This document shows, piece by piece, positions 26,134-35,255 of a stretch of 39,838 bases of DNA. Source of the stretch: Candidatus Bilophila faecipullorum (GTDB lineage: Bacteria; Desulfobacterota; Desulfovibrionia; Desulfovibrionales; Desulfovibrionaceae); assembly GCA_944326695.1 (NCBI GenBank), contig CALVEZ010000032.1, positions 1 to 39,838 of the forward strand, written 5' to 3'. A program made the translations under genes and the position numbers. Below the pieces are notes generated by a model. The model ran no database searches. It was not told the DNA's origin and was given only the letters and a program-made list of their open reading frames with translations. Position 1 is the stretch's first letter. Every line of letters starts with the position of its first letter.

Positions 26134-26538
26134 TTAGAAAGGATATTCCACTATGTTTTCTTCCGGGGCGGCGGGGACGTGACGTTCTGGGGAGGGCGCA
26201 CCTTCTCCGGCGTTGCGCCGATCCAGAAACTGGACGTGGTGGGCTCGGATTTCCGTCGTGGTCCGATCCTGCCCGTCGCTATCCTGCCATTTGCGGGTTT
26301 GCAGCGCCCCTTCCACATAGACGAGGCTGCCCTTGGCGAGATAGCGGGCGCAGTTTTCGGCGGTCTTGCCGTACACGACGATCCGGTGCCATTCGGTACG
26401 GTCGACCTTCTGACCGTTGCGATCCGTATACGATTCGTCGGTAGCCGCGCTCATGGAACAGACCGGCTTGCCTTCCTGCGTAGAGCGCAGTTCCGGATCG
26501 CGTCCGAGCCTGCCGATGATCATGGCCTTATTGAGCAT
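26134..26538 (-). CDS. ssb: Single-stranded DNA-binding protein (phage-type)
   Basis: OB-fold protein coating single-stranded DNA, 134 residues, short like phage SSBs. [18 protein letters not shown] opens the domain; [33 protein letters not shown] and VQFLDRR are hallmark segments. The tail is short with a variant acidic tip, EENIVEYPF, in place of DDDIPF. The start at 26538 has a GGGGAAGG ribosome site and overlaps the end of the ERF gene by 11 bp, so the two are coupled. Likely works with ERF in strand annealing. Confidence 0.93.
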   Translation of the reverse strand: MLNKAMIIGRLGRDPELRSTQEGKPVCSMSAATDESYTDRNGQKVDRTEWHRIVVYGKTAENCARYLAKGSLVYVEGALQTRKWQDSDGQDRTTTEIRAHHVQFLDRRNAGEGAPSPERHVPAAPEENIVEYPF

Positions 26539-27166
26539 GGCCTTCCCCCGCGACGGCGTTGAGGAAGTCACCGACCTCCGTCTTGGTCAGTTCCCGGCTG
26601 CTCTTGATGACGCGGCCGAAAAAGTCCGACAATTCCCGGCAGTAGGCTTCACGGTCGTTGCCGTGGCGCTTGTTCAGATAGGCCATGAGCGCCTTGCTCT
26701 GGGCCTCGGACATGGGATTCGGGTTGGCAGCCCGGGCCTGTTCGCGTTGCATGGCGGCCCGGCGGCGGGTCGCGGCTTCGGCGTCGTCATCTTCTTCCGA
26801 CACCACGCCGACGATGGCGGAGAGGCTGTAGCGTCGGGCGTAGGTGATGGCGCTGCCCATGCCCTGAATGCCGCCCTGCTTGTCACAGGGCATGACGCAT
26901 TCTCCGGCGATCCACTGGCCGGACTCGTGCAGGAGGGTGGTGCGCACGTGGGCCTTGCCGTCGTCGCGGGGCAGCATGACCTGCGTGACCGCCAGCCCGT
27001 GCTTGGGCAGGACCTTGCGGATAGCTTCGTAGACCGCCGAAAGATCGGCGTAGCGGTTACGCAGATGCGGGTTTTCCGCGTTCTTGGCGGCGGGTTCGAG
27101 TTCCGCCTGCGCCGCGGCGAGGGCCTTGGCTATTTCATTGATTTGTTCGCTTTGCGTCTGGCACAT
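26528..27166 (-). CDS. ERF-family single-strand annealing protein
   Basis: Phage-type recombinase that anneals complementary single strands. 212 residues, normal. ERF core about residues 10-130: [44 protein letters not shown] and [23 protein letters not shown], the family's key motif. A charged linker ([20 protein letters not shown]) and a helical tail follow. GAGAGGAG ribosome site. Paired with ssb and downstream of an operator-rich gap and an S24 repressor, a phage-early-gene arrangement. Confidence 0.93.
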   Translation of the reverse strand: MCQTQSEQINEIAKALAAAQAELEPAAKNAENPHLRNRYADLSAVYEAIRKVLPKHGLAVTQVMLPRDDGKAHVRTTLLHESGQWIAGECVMPCDKQGGIQGMGSAITYARRYSLSAIVGVVSEEDDDAEAATRRRAAMQREQARAANPNPMSEAQSKALMAYLNKRHGNDREAYCRELSDFFGRVIKSSRELTKTEVGDFLNAVAGEGHAQ

Positions 27167-27291
27167 GAGTGTCTCCTCTCACCGGCCTTCGCCGGGAACG
27201 TTTCCTCCTCCGACTTCAGAGACGGCGGAGGATTTTTCTTGCTGGAGGCCGAAAGGATGTCCGCGTTCCCTTGCGGGGCAGGCGGAACTTT

Positions 27292-27321
27292 CCTTTATAT
27301 CATTGATGCTTATATACAAGG
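27292..27321. promoter_or_regulatory. Imperfect palindrome upstream of the ERF-ssb unit
   Basis: CCTTTATAT (27292-27300) and ATATACAAGG (27312-27321) are inverted with a one-base offset, in an AT-rich patch 125 bp upstream of the ERF start. On the minus strand it includes TATAAA, a possible -10. Candidate operator for the S24 repressor. Confidence 0.4.
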
Positions 27322-27423
27322 AAGCGCCGCCGCAGGGGTGCCGGAGGGCTGTTCAAAGCCGCCGCCTGCGCGGGGCACCCTCGCGGCCTTTTTCGTACCG
27401 CTCCCGTCTTCGTCCCTCTTAAA

Positions 27424-27474
27424 ATATGTATTATTCCAGAAAATGCAAGTTGAATTTTCTGGATATATACATAT
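27424..27474. promoter_or_regulatory. Large AT-rich palindrome between ERF and the repressor gene
   Basis: Arms 27424-27444 and 27454-27474 match at 18 of 21 positions (ATATGTAT outer, CCAGAAAAT inner) around a 9-nt centre. It is much more AT-rich than its surroundings. Likely a protein-binding site, perhaps for the adjacent repressor; hairpin function also possible. The rest of this 410-bp gap holds no gene. Confidence 0.6.
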
Positions 27475-27485
27475 ACACAGCTCGT

Positions 27486-27530
27486 AAAAAAAGCCGCCGT
27501 TTCCTCTCGGAAGGGGAGAGGGGACGGCGG
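27486..27530 (-). terminator. Terminator of the S24 repressor gene
   Basis: Minus-strand hairpin with 15-bp arms (27494-27508 with 27516-27530, two mismatches able to form G-U pairs) followed by seven T residues on that strand (27492-27486). Confidence 0.88.
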
Positions 27531-27576
27531 GTGCCTCGGGCCGGGTTTTCCGCCCACAGCCCTGTTTAGGGGAACG

Positions 27577-28314
27577 CTATTTTCCGCTTACATCCGACCA
27601 TGCCCAGACCACGCGGCCTACGATGGCGCGGTTCCAGTCGTTCTCGAAATCGTCCCGCATGGAATAGATTTCCGGCGGATTGGCGGCGGCGTTGTCCGAG
27701 TAGTAGACAAGGCGGTAGTCGCGCCGGGCGGACTGCTTTTCCGTGGCCACCCGTTTGACCTTGCCCGCGCCTTCGGGGTCCATCACCAGCATGATGCGGC
27801 CGGCGAAGTTCTGCACGTCCTTGTCCTGACGGTCGACGAGCACAATGTCCCCGGGATTGAGGGTAGGGGACATGGAGGTGGAATGCCTGCCGATTTTGAC
27901 GGCGATGAGATCACGTCGCGACTGGATGGCCTTTTGCCAGCGCCAGACGAGAAACCATGCCAGCAATTCGCCCTGCGGGATGAGGCCCGGGCCCGCCCCG
28001 ACTTCCTCGACCAGCGGCACGGCGAGATAATCCTCCATCTCGGGCGGTTCCTGTCCCGCCCCCGCGGGGACGGTTTTGGCGTCCACAAAGCAGACGTCCC
28101 GGGCGCAGGGAGAGCGCGAGGGCAGGGTGACGGTGGCCCCGAGGTGATCGAGGATGCGCGCTACGGTGTTCAGATTGAGGGAGGCCTGTTTGCCGTGCAG
28201 CCACTTGTGCACGCTGGCGTAGTCGGCCCCGGCTTCGGTCACCACCTTATTAAGGCTTTTTCCCGAACCCGTCGCATTCTCCAGAATCGTTTTAATGTCG
28301 TTGATGATGCCCAT
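27577..28314 (-). CDS. Phage-type repressor with HTH and S24 (LexA-like) domain
   Basis: 245 residues. The N-terminal part (about 1-65) is an XRE-like helix-turn-helix (SLNKVVTEAGADYASVHKWLHGK). The C-terminal S24 domain has Ser147 in STSMSPTLNPGDIVLVDR and a candidate Lys187 in KVKRV, the self-cleavage dyad of LexA/CI proteins. Ala107-Gly108 in EEVGAGPG is a plausible cleavage site. So the protein may be inactivated in SOS conditions. Start at 28314 has a GAGGAAA ribosome site. It probably represses the ERF-ssb unit ahead of it; no integrase or structural genes are nearby. Confidence 0.9.
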   Translation of the reverse strand: MGIINDIKTILENATGSGKSLNKVVTEAGADYASVHKWLHGKQASLNLNTVARILDHLGATVTLPSRSPCARDVCFVDAKTVPAGAGQEPPEMEDYLAVPLVEEVGAGPGLIPQGELLAWFLVWRWQKAIQSRRDLIAVKIGRHSTSMSPTLNPGDIVLVDRQDKDVQNFAGRIMLVMDPEGAGKVKRVATEKQSARRDYRLVYYSDNAAANPPEIYSMRDDFENDWNRAIVGRVVWAWSDVSGK

Positions 28315-28437
28315 ATTTCCTCGCTTGCCATGTCTGAAACAGGATAGGGGATTTTCCCCCAAGGGGCAAGCGGGACTATGGAGAAAACCACAAGAGGAGA
28401 GAGAAGGCTACGGGCCACATCCCGCGCTGCAAAGAAA

Positions 28438-28473
28438 CGGGACCGCGGAAAGCGCGGCTTTCCTGCGGTCCCG
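28438..28473 (-). terminator. Terminator of the universal stress protein gene
   Basis: 9-bp outer stem CGGGACCGC (28438-28446) with 28465-28473 and an inner GAAAG/CTTTC stem, 18 bp past the stop of the minus-strand gene. Confidence 0.75.
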
Positions 28474-28491
28474 TGTGAAGAAGAGGGGCGC

Positions 28492-28932
28492 TTACTTGAT
28501 TTTGGGGCGGATGACGGAGACCGAACAGTGGGCCGTCTTGACCACGTCCGTTGCCACGGAACCGAAGAAAAGCCGGTTGAAGCCGATTTTGCCGTGTGCG
28601 CCGATGACGATGAAATCAGCGTCGATGTTATCGGCGTATTTGACGATTTCCTCGGAAACCTTGCCCATCAGGAACACTTGCTCTACCGCCTGATCCGGGA
28701 AATGGACGGCCAGAAAAGCGTTCATTTTTTCCTGCAGGGCGGGCTGGGGAGAAACTCGGTTGGGCAGGCTTTCCCCGGAAAGGTAGTTGGACTCGTAGAC
28801 CGTCTCCGACGGAATGACATAGACAATGGAAAGCGAAGCGCCGGTGAGGGAGACGGTCATCTTCACATGTTCAATGGCCGGATGCGGCTCATCTTCCAAA
28901 TCGACAGCGTAGACTACTTTTTTGATTTCCAT
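28492..28932 (-). CDS. Universal stress protein (UspA family)
   Basis: 146-residue cytoplasmic Usp-domain protein. The ATP-binding signature G-2x-G-9x-GS is intact at Gly111, Gly114, Gly124 and Ser125 (GAHGKIGFNRLFFGS), so it is of the nucleotide-binding type. The first strand VVYAVDLEDEPHPAIEHV carries the expected Asp. GGAGG ribosome site, single gene with its own terminator. Usp proteins help survival under stress or energy limitation; the specific role is unknown. Confidence 0.95.
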   Translation of the reverse strand: MEIKKVVYAVDLEDEPHPAIEHVKMTVSLTGASLSIVYVIPSETVYESNYLSGESLPNRVSPQPALQEKMNAFLAVHFPDQAVEQVFLMGKVSEEIVKYADNIDADFIVIGAHGKIGFNRLFFGSVATDVVKTAHCSVSVIRPKIK

Positions 28933-29315
28933 AGCAATGCCTCCAGGATTGCCGAAACGGTTTCCGATGCCTTTACAATGCCTATTCCTGCGTTTCTGTC
29001 AAGAGGAGAGGTCGATTGTGCGTGCAGGCAAGAGTCCGGGCTGTCAGGGATGCAGTGAGCTTCCGCCGGACCATCGGGGAGAGAGGCCTCCTGGGGACGG
29101 AGGAGGTTTTCTGCCGGAGAAGGGTCGCTCTTTTTTGCCTGAGATTTACGGCGGCGGCCGTGAGTCGGCCTTGTCCTTGCGGGGCGGGTTACGTATGATG
29201 CGGCAAGGCGAGCTTCTCCCCGGCGCGGGCCGGACGGAGGGCGAGGCGCGGCCCGCGCGAATGCGTCCCGATCAAGGGAGGCCGTTGCCGTATCGGGAAA
29301 TGCAAGGAGAAGGAC
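28933..29315. other. Divergent gap between the Usp and symporter genes
   Basis: About 380 bp with no convincing gene, repeat or structured RNA. It should hold the promoters of both flanking genes; I could not assign them with confidence. Confidence 0.4.
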
Positions 29316-30512
29316 ATGTCCGCAAAGAAAAGTGATTTCGGTCTGATCATCAAACTGCTGGCGGCTCTTGCCATCGGCGCGGTTGTGGGGCGCGTGGCCA
29401 ACGTGCAGGTCATGGACGCGGTAGGCTCCGTGAAATACGCGCTGGGCCAGATCATTTTTTATGCCGTTCCGCTGGTCATCGTCGGTTTCATCGCCCCGGC
29501 CATCGCCCGCTTGGGGCAGAATGCCAGCCGGATGCTGCTGACGGCAGTGGCGCTGGCCTATCTTTCGTCGGTCGGGGCGGCGGCGTTTTCAGCCCTGTCC
29601 GGTTATCTCATCATCCCGCATCTTTCCGTGCCCACGCAGGTGGAAAATCTGCTCGATCTGCCGAAGCCGTCCTTTGTGCTCGACATCCCTCCGCTCATGT
29701 CCGTCATGAGCGCCCTTGTCACGGCCCTGCTCATCGGTCTGGCCACAAGCTGGACCAAGGCCGAGACCATCAACAAGATTCTCAACGAGCTTGAAGGCAT
29801 CATGACCAGCGTGGTGCAGCGCGTCATCATCCCTCTCCTGCCTTTCTTCGTGGGCGCCACCTTCTGCGAACTCTCCTATGAGGGCCGCCTCACGGTGCAG
29901 CTTCCCATCTTCCTCAAGATCATCGGCATCGTCATCATCGGCCATTACATCTGGCTCGCGGTCCTGTACGTCATCGGCGGCATCCTTTCCGGTCGCAATC
30001 CGTGGCAGGTAGTGCGCTATTATCTGCCCGCCTATCTGACCGCCGTCGGCACCATGTCGAGTGCGGCGACGCTGCCCGTGGCCCTCTCGTGCGCGCGGCG
30101 TTCTCCGGTTCTCAGCCGCACGATGACCGAATTCATGATTCCGCTCGGGGCCACCGTGCACCTGTGCGGATCGGTGTTGACCGAAACCTTTTTCGTCATG
30201 ACCATCAGTCTGATGCTCTACGGCGCTTTGCCGTCCGTGGGTACGATGGCCCTCTTTATTGTGCTTTTCGGCATCTTCGCGGTGGGCGCGCCGGGCGTGC
30301 CCGGCGGCACGGTCATGGCCTCGCTCGGCTTGGTGGTGAGCGTGCTGCATTTCGATCCCGCGGGCGTGGCCCTGCTGCTGGCGATCTTCGCCTTGCAGGA
30401 CAGTTTCGGCACAGCCTGCAACGTGACGGGCGACGGTGCGCTGGCGCTCATGCTGGAAGGCATCTTCAACCGTAACAGCCAGCTTGACGGTCGGTACGGA
30501 ACGGGGGCCTGA
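29316..30512 (+). CDS. Dicarboxylate/amino acid:cation symporter (DAACS family)
   Basis: Secondary transporter of 398 residues, related to GltP/DctA/SstT. About eight transmembrane helices plus re-entrant loops, with PLGATVHLCGSVLTETFF corresponding to the helical hairpin/TM7 substrate region and GAPGVPGGTVMASLGLVVSVL to hairpin 2. FGTACNVTGDGALALML is the conserved TM8 end. Probably takes up glutamate, aspartate or a C4-dicarboxylate with Na+ or H+; substrate unproven. Ribosome site AAGGAGAAGG. The next gene follows by 29 bp, likely co-transcribed. Confidence 0.93.
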   Translation: MSAKKSDFGLIIKLLAALAIGAVVGRVANVQVMDAVGSVKYALGQIIFYAVPLVIVGFIAPAIARLGQNASRMLLTAVALAYLSSVGAAAFSALSGYLIIPHLSVPTQVENLLDLPKPSFVLDIPPLMSVMSALVTALLIGLATSWTKAETINKILNELEGIMTSVVQRVIIPLLPFFVGATFCELSYEGRLTVQLPIFLKIIGIVIIGHYIWLAVLYVIGGILSGRNPWQVVRYYLPAYLTAVGTMSSAATLPVALSCARRSPVLSRTMTEFMIPLGATVHLCGSVLTETFFVMTISLMLYGALPSVGTMALFIVLFGIFAVGAPGVPGGTVMASLGLVVSVLHFDPAGVALLLAIFALQDSFGTACNVTGDGALALMLEGIFNRNSQLDGRYGTGA

Positions 30513-30541
30513 GGCCCGCGCAGAGAAAAAAGGAGGAGCGT

Positions 30542-31009
30542 ATGCCGTGGATTGTCCTTGCCGTGGTGCTCTGCGTTCTGGTGTGGTACTGGCCGCGGCA
30601 TACGCTGGCTGGCGTCGCGGCGCTGGCCGTGCTCGGCGTAGGGGTTGCGGCGGCGCTGTGGGGCTATTCGGCCTATCGGGAGCATGAGAAAAATCTTGTC
30701 GCCATCCGGGTGGAGCCGCCGGGCGGCGTAGCCAGCGAAAGCGGCCGTCCCTGTGCGGAAAACGAACTCCTCCTTGCCGTATCCAACGGAACGGACAAGG
30801 TCGTGGTCGGCGTGCGGTACAGCCTTTCCGCCTTTCGGCAAGGGAGGAGTTCCAATCTCGCCAAGGGCAACTGGGCCGATGACGATCATATCGTTGTCCC
30901 TCACGAAACGGTGTCCTTCTGCCGTGTCCGGCCCGAGCTTGTCCGCGACAGCGGTAGCGGCCCCTTGACGTGGAAGGCGTCCCTCATCAACGTCCGTTTT
31001 GCGGATTAG
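30542..31009 (+). CDS. Membrane-anchored protein of unknown function
   Basis: 155 residues. Two hydrophobic segments at the N-terminus (PWIVLAVVLCVLVWYW; LAGVAALAVLGVGVAAALWGY) are followed by a soluble domain of about 110 residues that begins REHEKNLVAIRVEPPGG and is rich in beta strands (LLLAVSNGTDKVVVGVRYSLSAF). The pattern resembles FxLYD-like or multidrug-transporter-associated domains, but I cannot place it. It starts with a perfect AGGAGG ribosome site 29 bp after the symporter and ends before a strong terminator. Confidence 0.8.
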   Translation: MPWIVLAVVLCVLVWYWPRHTLAGVAALAVLGVGVAAALWGYSAYREHEKNLVAIRVEPPGGVASESGRPCAENELLLAVSNGTDKVVVGVRYSLSAFRQGRSSNLAKGNWADDDHIVVPHETVSFCRVRPELVRDSGSGPLTWKASLINVRFAD

Positions 31010-31147
31010 CGCGTCTCTCCGCTCTCCTGCGAGGCTCAATTCTCCTGGAGATGCGCAGGAAGACCGCTTCTTTCGGGGATATTGAAGCACTACACTGAAA
31101 AGAGAAGGTTTTTCAGCGAGAAAACACGCTGGGAGCTTCGTTTGAAG

Positions 31148-31177
31148 AAAAGGCCGGAGTTACGTCTCCGGCCTTTT
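31148..31177 (+). terminator. Terminator of the symporter operon
   Basis: Perfect 12-bp stem AAAAGGCCGGAG (31148-31159) with 31166-31177, loop of 6, ending in TTTT. Confidence 0.9.
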
Positions 31178-31241
31178 CGCGTAAGGGCGGGCGTCCCCTT
31201 GGCGCGCGCCCGTCACGGTCCAGATGTTGCGGGGAGGCGCG

Positions 31242-31631
31242 TCACTTGCTGACGGCGGGGGCGTCAAGGTCGGCCTTGATGTTTTCCGTTACGGGAAGCT
31301 GGCGATGGTGCTTGAGATAGTCCTTCTGGGCCTGTTCCCGTTTGTTGATGTAATCCTGCCGGGCCTCCCGGACTTCCTTGTGGTAGGTCTTCAGGTCATC
31401 CATGCGGCGTTCTTCAAAGCTCTTCCGGTCGTTGGCGTCGTCTCCCGCCAGTTCGTCGACGGTTTCCTTCATGTCGCGCTTCAGGTCCTGGTAGCCGTGC
31501 TTGACGGATTCCGTGAAGGAGGAGTCGGCCACGAACTGTCCTGTCGGGGAGGCGTGGGCGGCAGAGAGGGGCAGGAAGGCGAGGCCAGCGAGAAGCACGC
31601 AGCTTTTTATCATCATCTCATTGTATTTCAT
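31242..31631 (-). CDS. Small exported, highly charged helical protein
   Basis: 129 residues with a Sec signal peptide (cleavage after SAAHA, residue 27). The mature protein is full of charged residues with helical spacing (DLKRDMKETVDELAGDDANDRKSFEERRMDDLKTYHKE) and probably forms a long periplasmic helix or coiled coil. Family not recognised. Start at 31631 is fixed by the signal peptide and GGAGAT ribosome site; the open frame extends further up without features. Convergent with the symporter unit. Confidence 0.8.
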   Translation of the reverse strand: MKYNEMMIKSCVLLAGLAFLPLSAAHASPTGQFVADSSFTESVKHGYQDLKRDMKETVDELAGDDANDRKSFEERRMDDLKTYHKEVREARQDYINKREQAQKDYLKHHRQLPVTENIKADLDAPAVSK

Positions 31632-31794
31632 AATGATCTCCAGAGTTGAAATTGAAGGGAAAACTGACTGTACCTCACCATTGGGAAAAGGCAATCGGCT
31701 GAGAGCAAAGAATCATTCGCGCTGCCCCGCGCGGGAAGGGGAAGCCCTTGACAAGTGAGAAAACGGACCCATGGTAGAAGAAAGGAGATTTGAG

Positions 31795-32043
31795 ATGTCA
31801 CAGAAAGTCAAAACATGGGAATCGCATGTTCCCGGTTGCTTTGGTGGATCGGATCACATCTTCGCGGGGCATCCAGCCGAAGAGAAACGGGCCAAGGAGC
31901 TGCGGAAAGTCTGTTCCGAGCAGCGTATTGCGATGGAAGACGTCGCCAAGGCCATTGAGCGTTTCCTCAAATCCAAAAAGGCGGGCGATGCCCTTGTGCA
32001 GGCGCAGATCGAACGCGCCCGGAAATTTTTGAAACTGGCCTGA
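31795..32043 (+). CDS. Hypothetical small protein upstream of the hydrogenase genes
   Basis: 82 residues, soluble, rich in Lys and Glu, mostly helical (EEKRAKELRKVCSEQRIAMEDVAKAIERFLKSKKAG). Begins MSQKVKTWESHVPG; not recognised. The ATG at 31795 has a good AAGGAG site; an in-frame ATG at 31771 does not. TTGACA at 31748 may be its -35 box, though no good -10 follows. It is 560 bp before hynB on the same strand, and may be unrelated to it. Confidence 0.7.
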   Translation: MSQKVKTWESHVPGCFGGSDHIFAGHPAEEKRAKELRKVCSEQRIAMEDVAKAIERFLKSKKAGDALVQAQIERARKFLKLA

Positions 32044-32601
32044 TTTCCCTTTCCTTTTCACCGGGACGCCGCGCCTTCGGGCCCTCGCCCCGGGCCTTTT
32101 CCGAACGCCGACAGAAGTGTTCCTGTGGGCGCTTTTTTTATGCCTGCGTGTTTTCTTTTGGCTGGAAAAGGCCCTTTCCATGTTCATCTTGTCCCAATGC
32201 AGGGGCTTGCGCCGCCGACTGTAACGCCGATGTTGCGGCAACACGGTCTTCTGTCTGAGAGCCGTGTCCTTCAAGCTCCTTCCTTTTGTCGCGCTCTTTC
32301 CTTTTCGTCTTTTTATGCGCCCTTTTTCACTATACCTTTTTCGCGAGGGGGCATTGACACGGCTGTATCCTTCCCGTAGCCTTTCAATACCTTTATACCG
32401 TGCGGTTTGTCTTTCTTCGTGAGGAGCTTTCCGGAAGAGATGTCTTGGGGCGGCATCCCGCCGGAGAGAACGTCCTGATGGCGTACAGCGCCGGACAGGA
32501 AGGCGGGGCAAGGCTTTTCCCGCCGCATGGGGAGGATTTCGGACCATTTTTGATCCACGCTCGGACGGCGTTCGGCGTCGCCCGTCGAAAAGGAGAAGCG
32601 T
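32044..32601 (+). other. Long gap upstream of hynB, with a candidate promoter
   Basis: About 560 bp with no convincing gene. TTGACA (32354-32359) and TAGCCT (32377-32382) with a 17-bp spacer are a plausible hynBA promoter, about 220 bp before the start, which would leave a long leader. No known riboswitch recognised. Confidence 0.45.
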
Positions 32602-33552
32602 ATGCGTTTTGCCATTGGTCTGGGAAAAGAGGATGTAGAGGCGCGGCTGGAACGGCAGGGGATTTCCCGGCGAGACTTTCTGAAATATTGTAGCGTCGTC
32701 GCCGTAACGATGGGCATGGGGCCGGGTTTTGCCGAGCAGGTGGCGCAGGCGCTGACCATGCCGCGGCGTCCTTCGGTCGTCTATCTGCACGCCGCCGAGT
32801 GCACGGGCTGTTCGGAAGCGCTTCTGCGCACCGGGCAGCCCTTTATTGATGAGCTTATTCTCGACACCATTTCGCTCGATTACCACGAGACCATCATGGC
32901 CGCCGCGGGCGAAGCCGCCGAAGCCGCTCTGGAGAAGGCGGTCGCCTCCCCCGAAGGCTTCATCTGCGTGGTGGAAGGGGCTATTCCTACGGCCAATGAC
33001 GGCAAATACGGCTACATCGCCGGGCATACCATGCTCGACATCTGCGGGCGCATCCTTCCCAAGGCCAAAGCGGTGGTGGCCTACGGCACCTGCGCGGCTT
33101 TCGGAGGCGTGCAGGCCGCCAGGCCCAATCCCACCAACGCGATGGGCGTCAACGAGTGTTTCGGCGCGAAGGGCGTCAAGGCCATCAACATTCCCGGCTG
33201 CCCGCCCAACCCGATCAATCTGGTCGGCGCGCTCGTCGCCTTCCTGCGTGGCGACAAGATCGAGCTGGACGCCCACAATCGGCCCCTCATGTTTTACGGC
33301 ACGAGCGTCCATGACCAGTGCGAGCGCCGTGAGCATTTTGAAAACGGCGAGTTCGCGCCTTCCTTCGATTCCGAAGAGGCGCGCAAGGGCTGGTGTCTCT
33401 TTGAATTGGGCTGCAAGGGGCCGGACACCATGAACAATTGTCCGAAGGTCAAGTTCAACGGCACCAACTGGCCCGTTGGCGCGGGGCACCCCTGCATCGG
33501 CTGCAGCGAACCCGGTTTCTGGGACAAGATGTCACCGTTCTATGAAAATTAG
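32602..33552 (+). CDS. hynB: Periplasmic [NiFe] hydrogenase small subunit
   Basis: Electron-transfer subunit of the periplasmic uptake hydrogenase, 316 residues. A twin-arginine signal peptide (SRRDFLKYC, Arg23-Arg24) exports the folded heterodimer. Cluster ligands visible: proximal ECTGCSE (Cys67, Cys70), TCAAFGG and PGCPPNP; medial/distal ligands in [27 protein letters not shown] and [13 protein letters not shown]. No C-terminal membrane anchor, so it is a soluble type coupled to periplasmic cytochromes in Desulfovibrio. It is followed 11 bp later by the large subunit. Confidence 0.98.
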   Translation: MRFAIGLGKEDVEARLERQGISRRDFLKYCSVVAVTMGMGPGFAEQVAQALTMPRRPSVVYLHAAECTGCSEALLRTGQPFIDELILDTISLDYHETIMAAAGEAAEAALEKAVASPEGFICVVEGAIPTANDGKYGYIAGHTMLDICGRILPKAKAVVAYGTCAAFGGVQAARPNPTNAMGVNECFGAKGVKAINIPGCPPNPINLVGALVAFLRGDKIELDAHNRPLMFYGTSVHDQCERREHFENGEFAPSFDSEEARKGWCLFELGCKGPDTMNNCPKVKFNGTNWPVGAGHPCIGCSEPGFWDKMSPFYEN

Positions 33553-33563
33553 AGGATGCACCC

Positions 33564-35234
33564 ATGAGCGAAGTCAGAAAAACGCCCCAGAGCTCCTATA
33601 GCGGTCCCGTTGTCGTCGATCCCCTCACCCGTATTGAAGGCCATCTGCGCATTGAAGTGGAAGTGCGCGGGGGCCGGGTCACGGAAGCGCGCAGTTGCGG
33701 TACCCTCTTCCGCGGCCTTGAAAAGATTCTGGTGGGCCGCGATCCCCGTGACGTGCAGCACTTCACGCAGCGTACCTGCGGCGTGTGCACCTATACTCAC
33801 GCGCTGGCCTCCACCCGCGCGCTCGAAGACGCCATCAAGGTGGAAATCCCTAAAAACGCCACCTACATCCGCAACCTTGTTCTGGGGATGCAGTATCTCC
33901 ACGACCATATCGTGCATTTCTACCATCTGCACGCGCTCGACTTCGTGGACGTGACCGCCGCGCTTCAGGCCGATCCCGCGAAGGCCGCCAAGCTCTGCGC
34001 CTCCATTTCGCCGCGCCCGGTCAAGGCGGACGATTTCAAGGCCGTGCAGACGAAGCTGAAGGCCTTTGTGGAAAGCGGGCAGCTCGGGCCCTTTACCAAC
34101 GCCTATTTCCTCGGCGGCCACCCGGCCTACTATCTGGACCCGGAAGCCAACCTCATCGCCACCGCGCACTATCTCGAAGCCTTGCGCCTGCAGGTCAAGG
34201 CGGCGCGGGCCATGGCCGTCTTCGGCGCGAAGAACCCCCATACGCAGTTCCTCGTGGCGGGCGGCGTCACCTGCTATGAAAGCCTCACCCCCGAACGTAT
34301 TGCCGAATTTGAAGGCTTGTACCGGGAAGTCAACGATTTCGTGAGTCAGGTCTATATTCCCGATCTGCTCCTTGTGGGCGGTGCCTACAAGGACTGGGCC
34401 AAGATCGGCGGCACGGCCAACTTCATGACCTTTGGGGAATTCCCCGGCGACGAGCGCAACCTCGAAAGCCGCTGGTTCAAGCCGGGCGTCCTTTTCGACC
34501 GCAAGCTCGAAGTCCTGCCTTTCGATCCGGGCAAGATTGAGGAGCACGTCCGCCATAGCTGGTATGAGGGAAAGACGGCGAAGCCCTTCGAGGGCGTGAC
34601 CGAGCCCAAGTTTACCTTCATGGGGGACAAGGACCGCTACTCATGGATGAAGGCCCCCCGCTACGATGGGCGCGCCGTGGAAACGGGGCCCCTCGCGCAG
34701 GTGCTGGTGGCCTATCTTAAGGGCAACGCCGAAGTGGTGCCGCTGGTGGATACGCTCCTGAGCACCTTGTCGCTGACGCCCGCCGATCTCTTCTCGACGC
34801 TGGGCCGCACCGCCGCGCGCGGCATCGAAACGGCGGTCATCGCCAAGAAGACCGGAGAAATGCTGCAAGCCTACAAGGACAATGTGGCCTCCGGCGACAA
34901 GAAGATCGTGGAAAACTGCGAAGTCCCGGACAAGGGCGAAGGCGCGGGTTTCGTCAACGCGCCGCGCGGCGGCCTCTCGCACTGGCTCGTCATCGAAAAC
35001 AAGAAGGTCGCCAACTTCCAGCTTGTCGTTCCGTCCACATGGAACCTCGGCCCGCGTTGCTCGAAGGGCATCCCGAGTGCCGTGGAGGAGGCGCTGGTCA
35101 ATACGCCCATCGCTGATCCCAAGCGCCCGGTGGAAATCCTGCGTACAGTCCATTCCTTCGATCCCTGCATCGCCTGCGCCGTGCACGTCATCGACGGCAG
35201 GACCAATGAAGTCGGCACCTTCCGCATCCTGTAA
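33564..35234 (+). CDS. hynA: Periplasmic [NiFe] hydrogenase large subunit
   Basis: Catalytic subunit, 556 residues. It carries the Ni-Fe ligands Cys72 and Cys75 (RTCGVCTYTH) and Cys535 and Cys538 (DPCIACAVH). All four are cysteines encoded by normal codons, so this is the [NiFe] and not the [NiFeSe] type. Glu25 in RIEGH is the conserved proton-transfer residue. The 15-residue C-terminal peptide after His541 is the part removed by the maturation protease encoded next. It has no signal peptide and is exported with HynB through Tat. Oxidises H2 in sulfate-reducer energy metabolism. Confidence 0.98.
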   Translation: MSEVRKTPQSSYSGPVVVDPLTRIEGHLRIEVEVRGGRVTEARSCGTLFRGLEKILVGRDPRDVQHFTQRTCGVCTYTHALASTRALEDAIKVEIPKNATYIRNLVLGMQYLHDHIVHFYHLHALDFVDVTAALQADPAKAAKLCASISPRPVKADDFKAVQTKLKAFVESGQLGPFTNAYFLGGHPAYYLDPEANLIATAHYLEALRLQVKAARAMAVFGAKNPHTQFLVAGGVTCYESLTPERIAEFEGLYREVNDFVSQVYIPDLLLVGGAYKDWAKIGGTANFMTFGEFPGDERNLESRWFKPGVLFDRKLEVLPFDPGKIEEHVRHSWYEGKTAKPFEGVTEPKFTFMGDKDRYSWMKAPRYDGRAVETGPLAQVLVAYLKGNAEVVPLVDTLLSTLSLTPADLFSTLGRTAARGIETAVIAKKTGEMLQAYKDNVASGDKKIVENCEVPDKGEGAGFVNAPRGGLSHWLVIENKKVANFQLVVPSTWNLGPRCSKGIPSAVEEALVNTPIADPKRPVEILRTVHSFDPCIACAVHVIDGRTNEVGTFRIL

Positions 35235-35255
35235 AACGCGAAAAGGAGAACGGTT

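Noticed and set aside
29016..29198. 60-residue open frame between the Usp and symporter genes
   Set aside because: No ribosome site, no recognisable domain and arginine/cysteine-rich composition typical of noncoding GC-rich DNA.
35160..35180. Possible selenocysteine site in the hydrogenase large subunit
   Set aside because: Both C-terminal ligand codons are TGC, so the enzyme is plain [NiFe].
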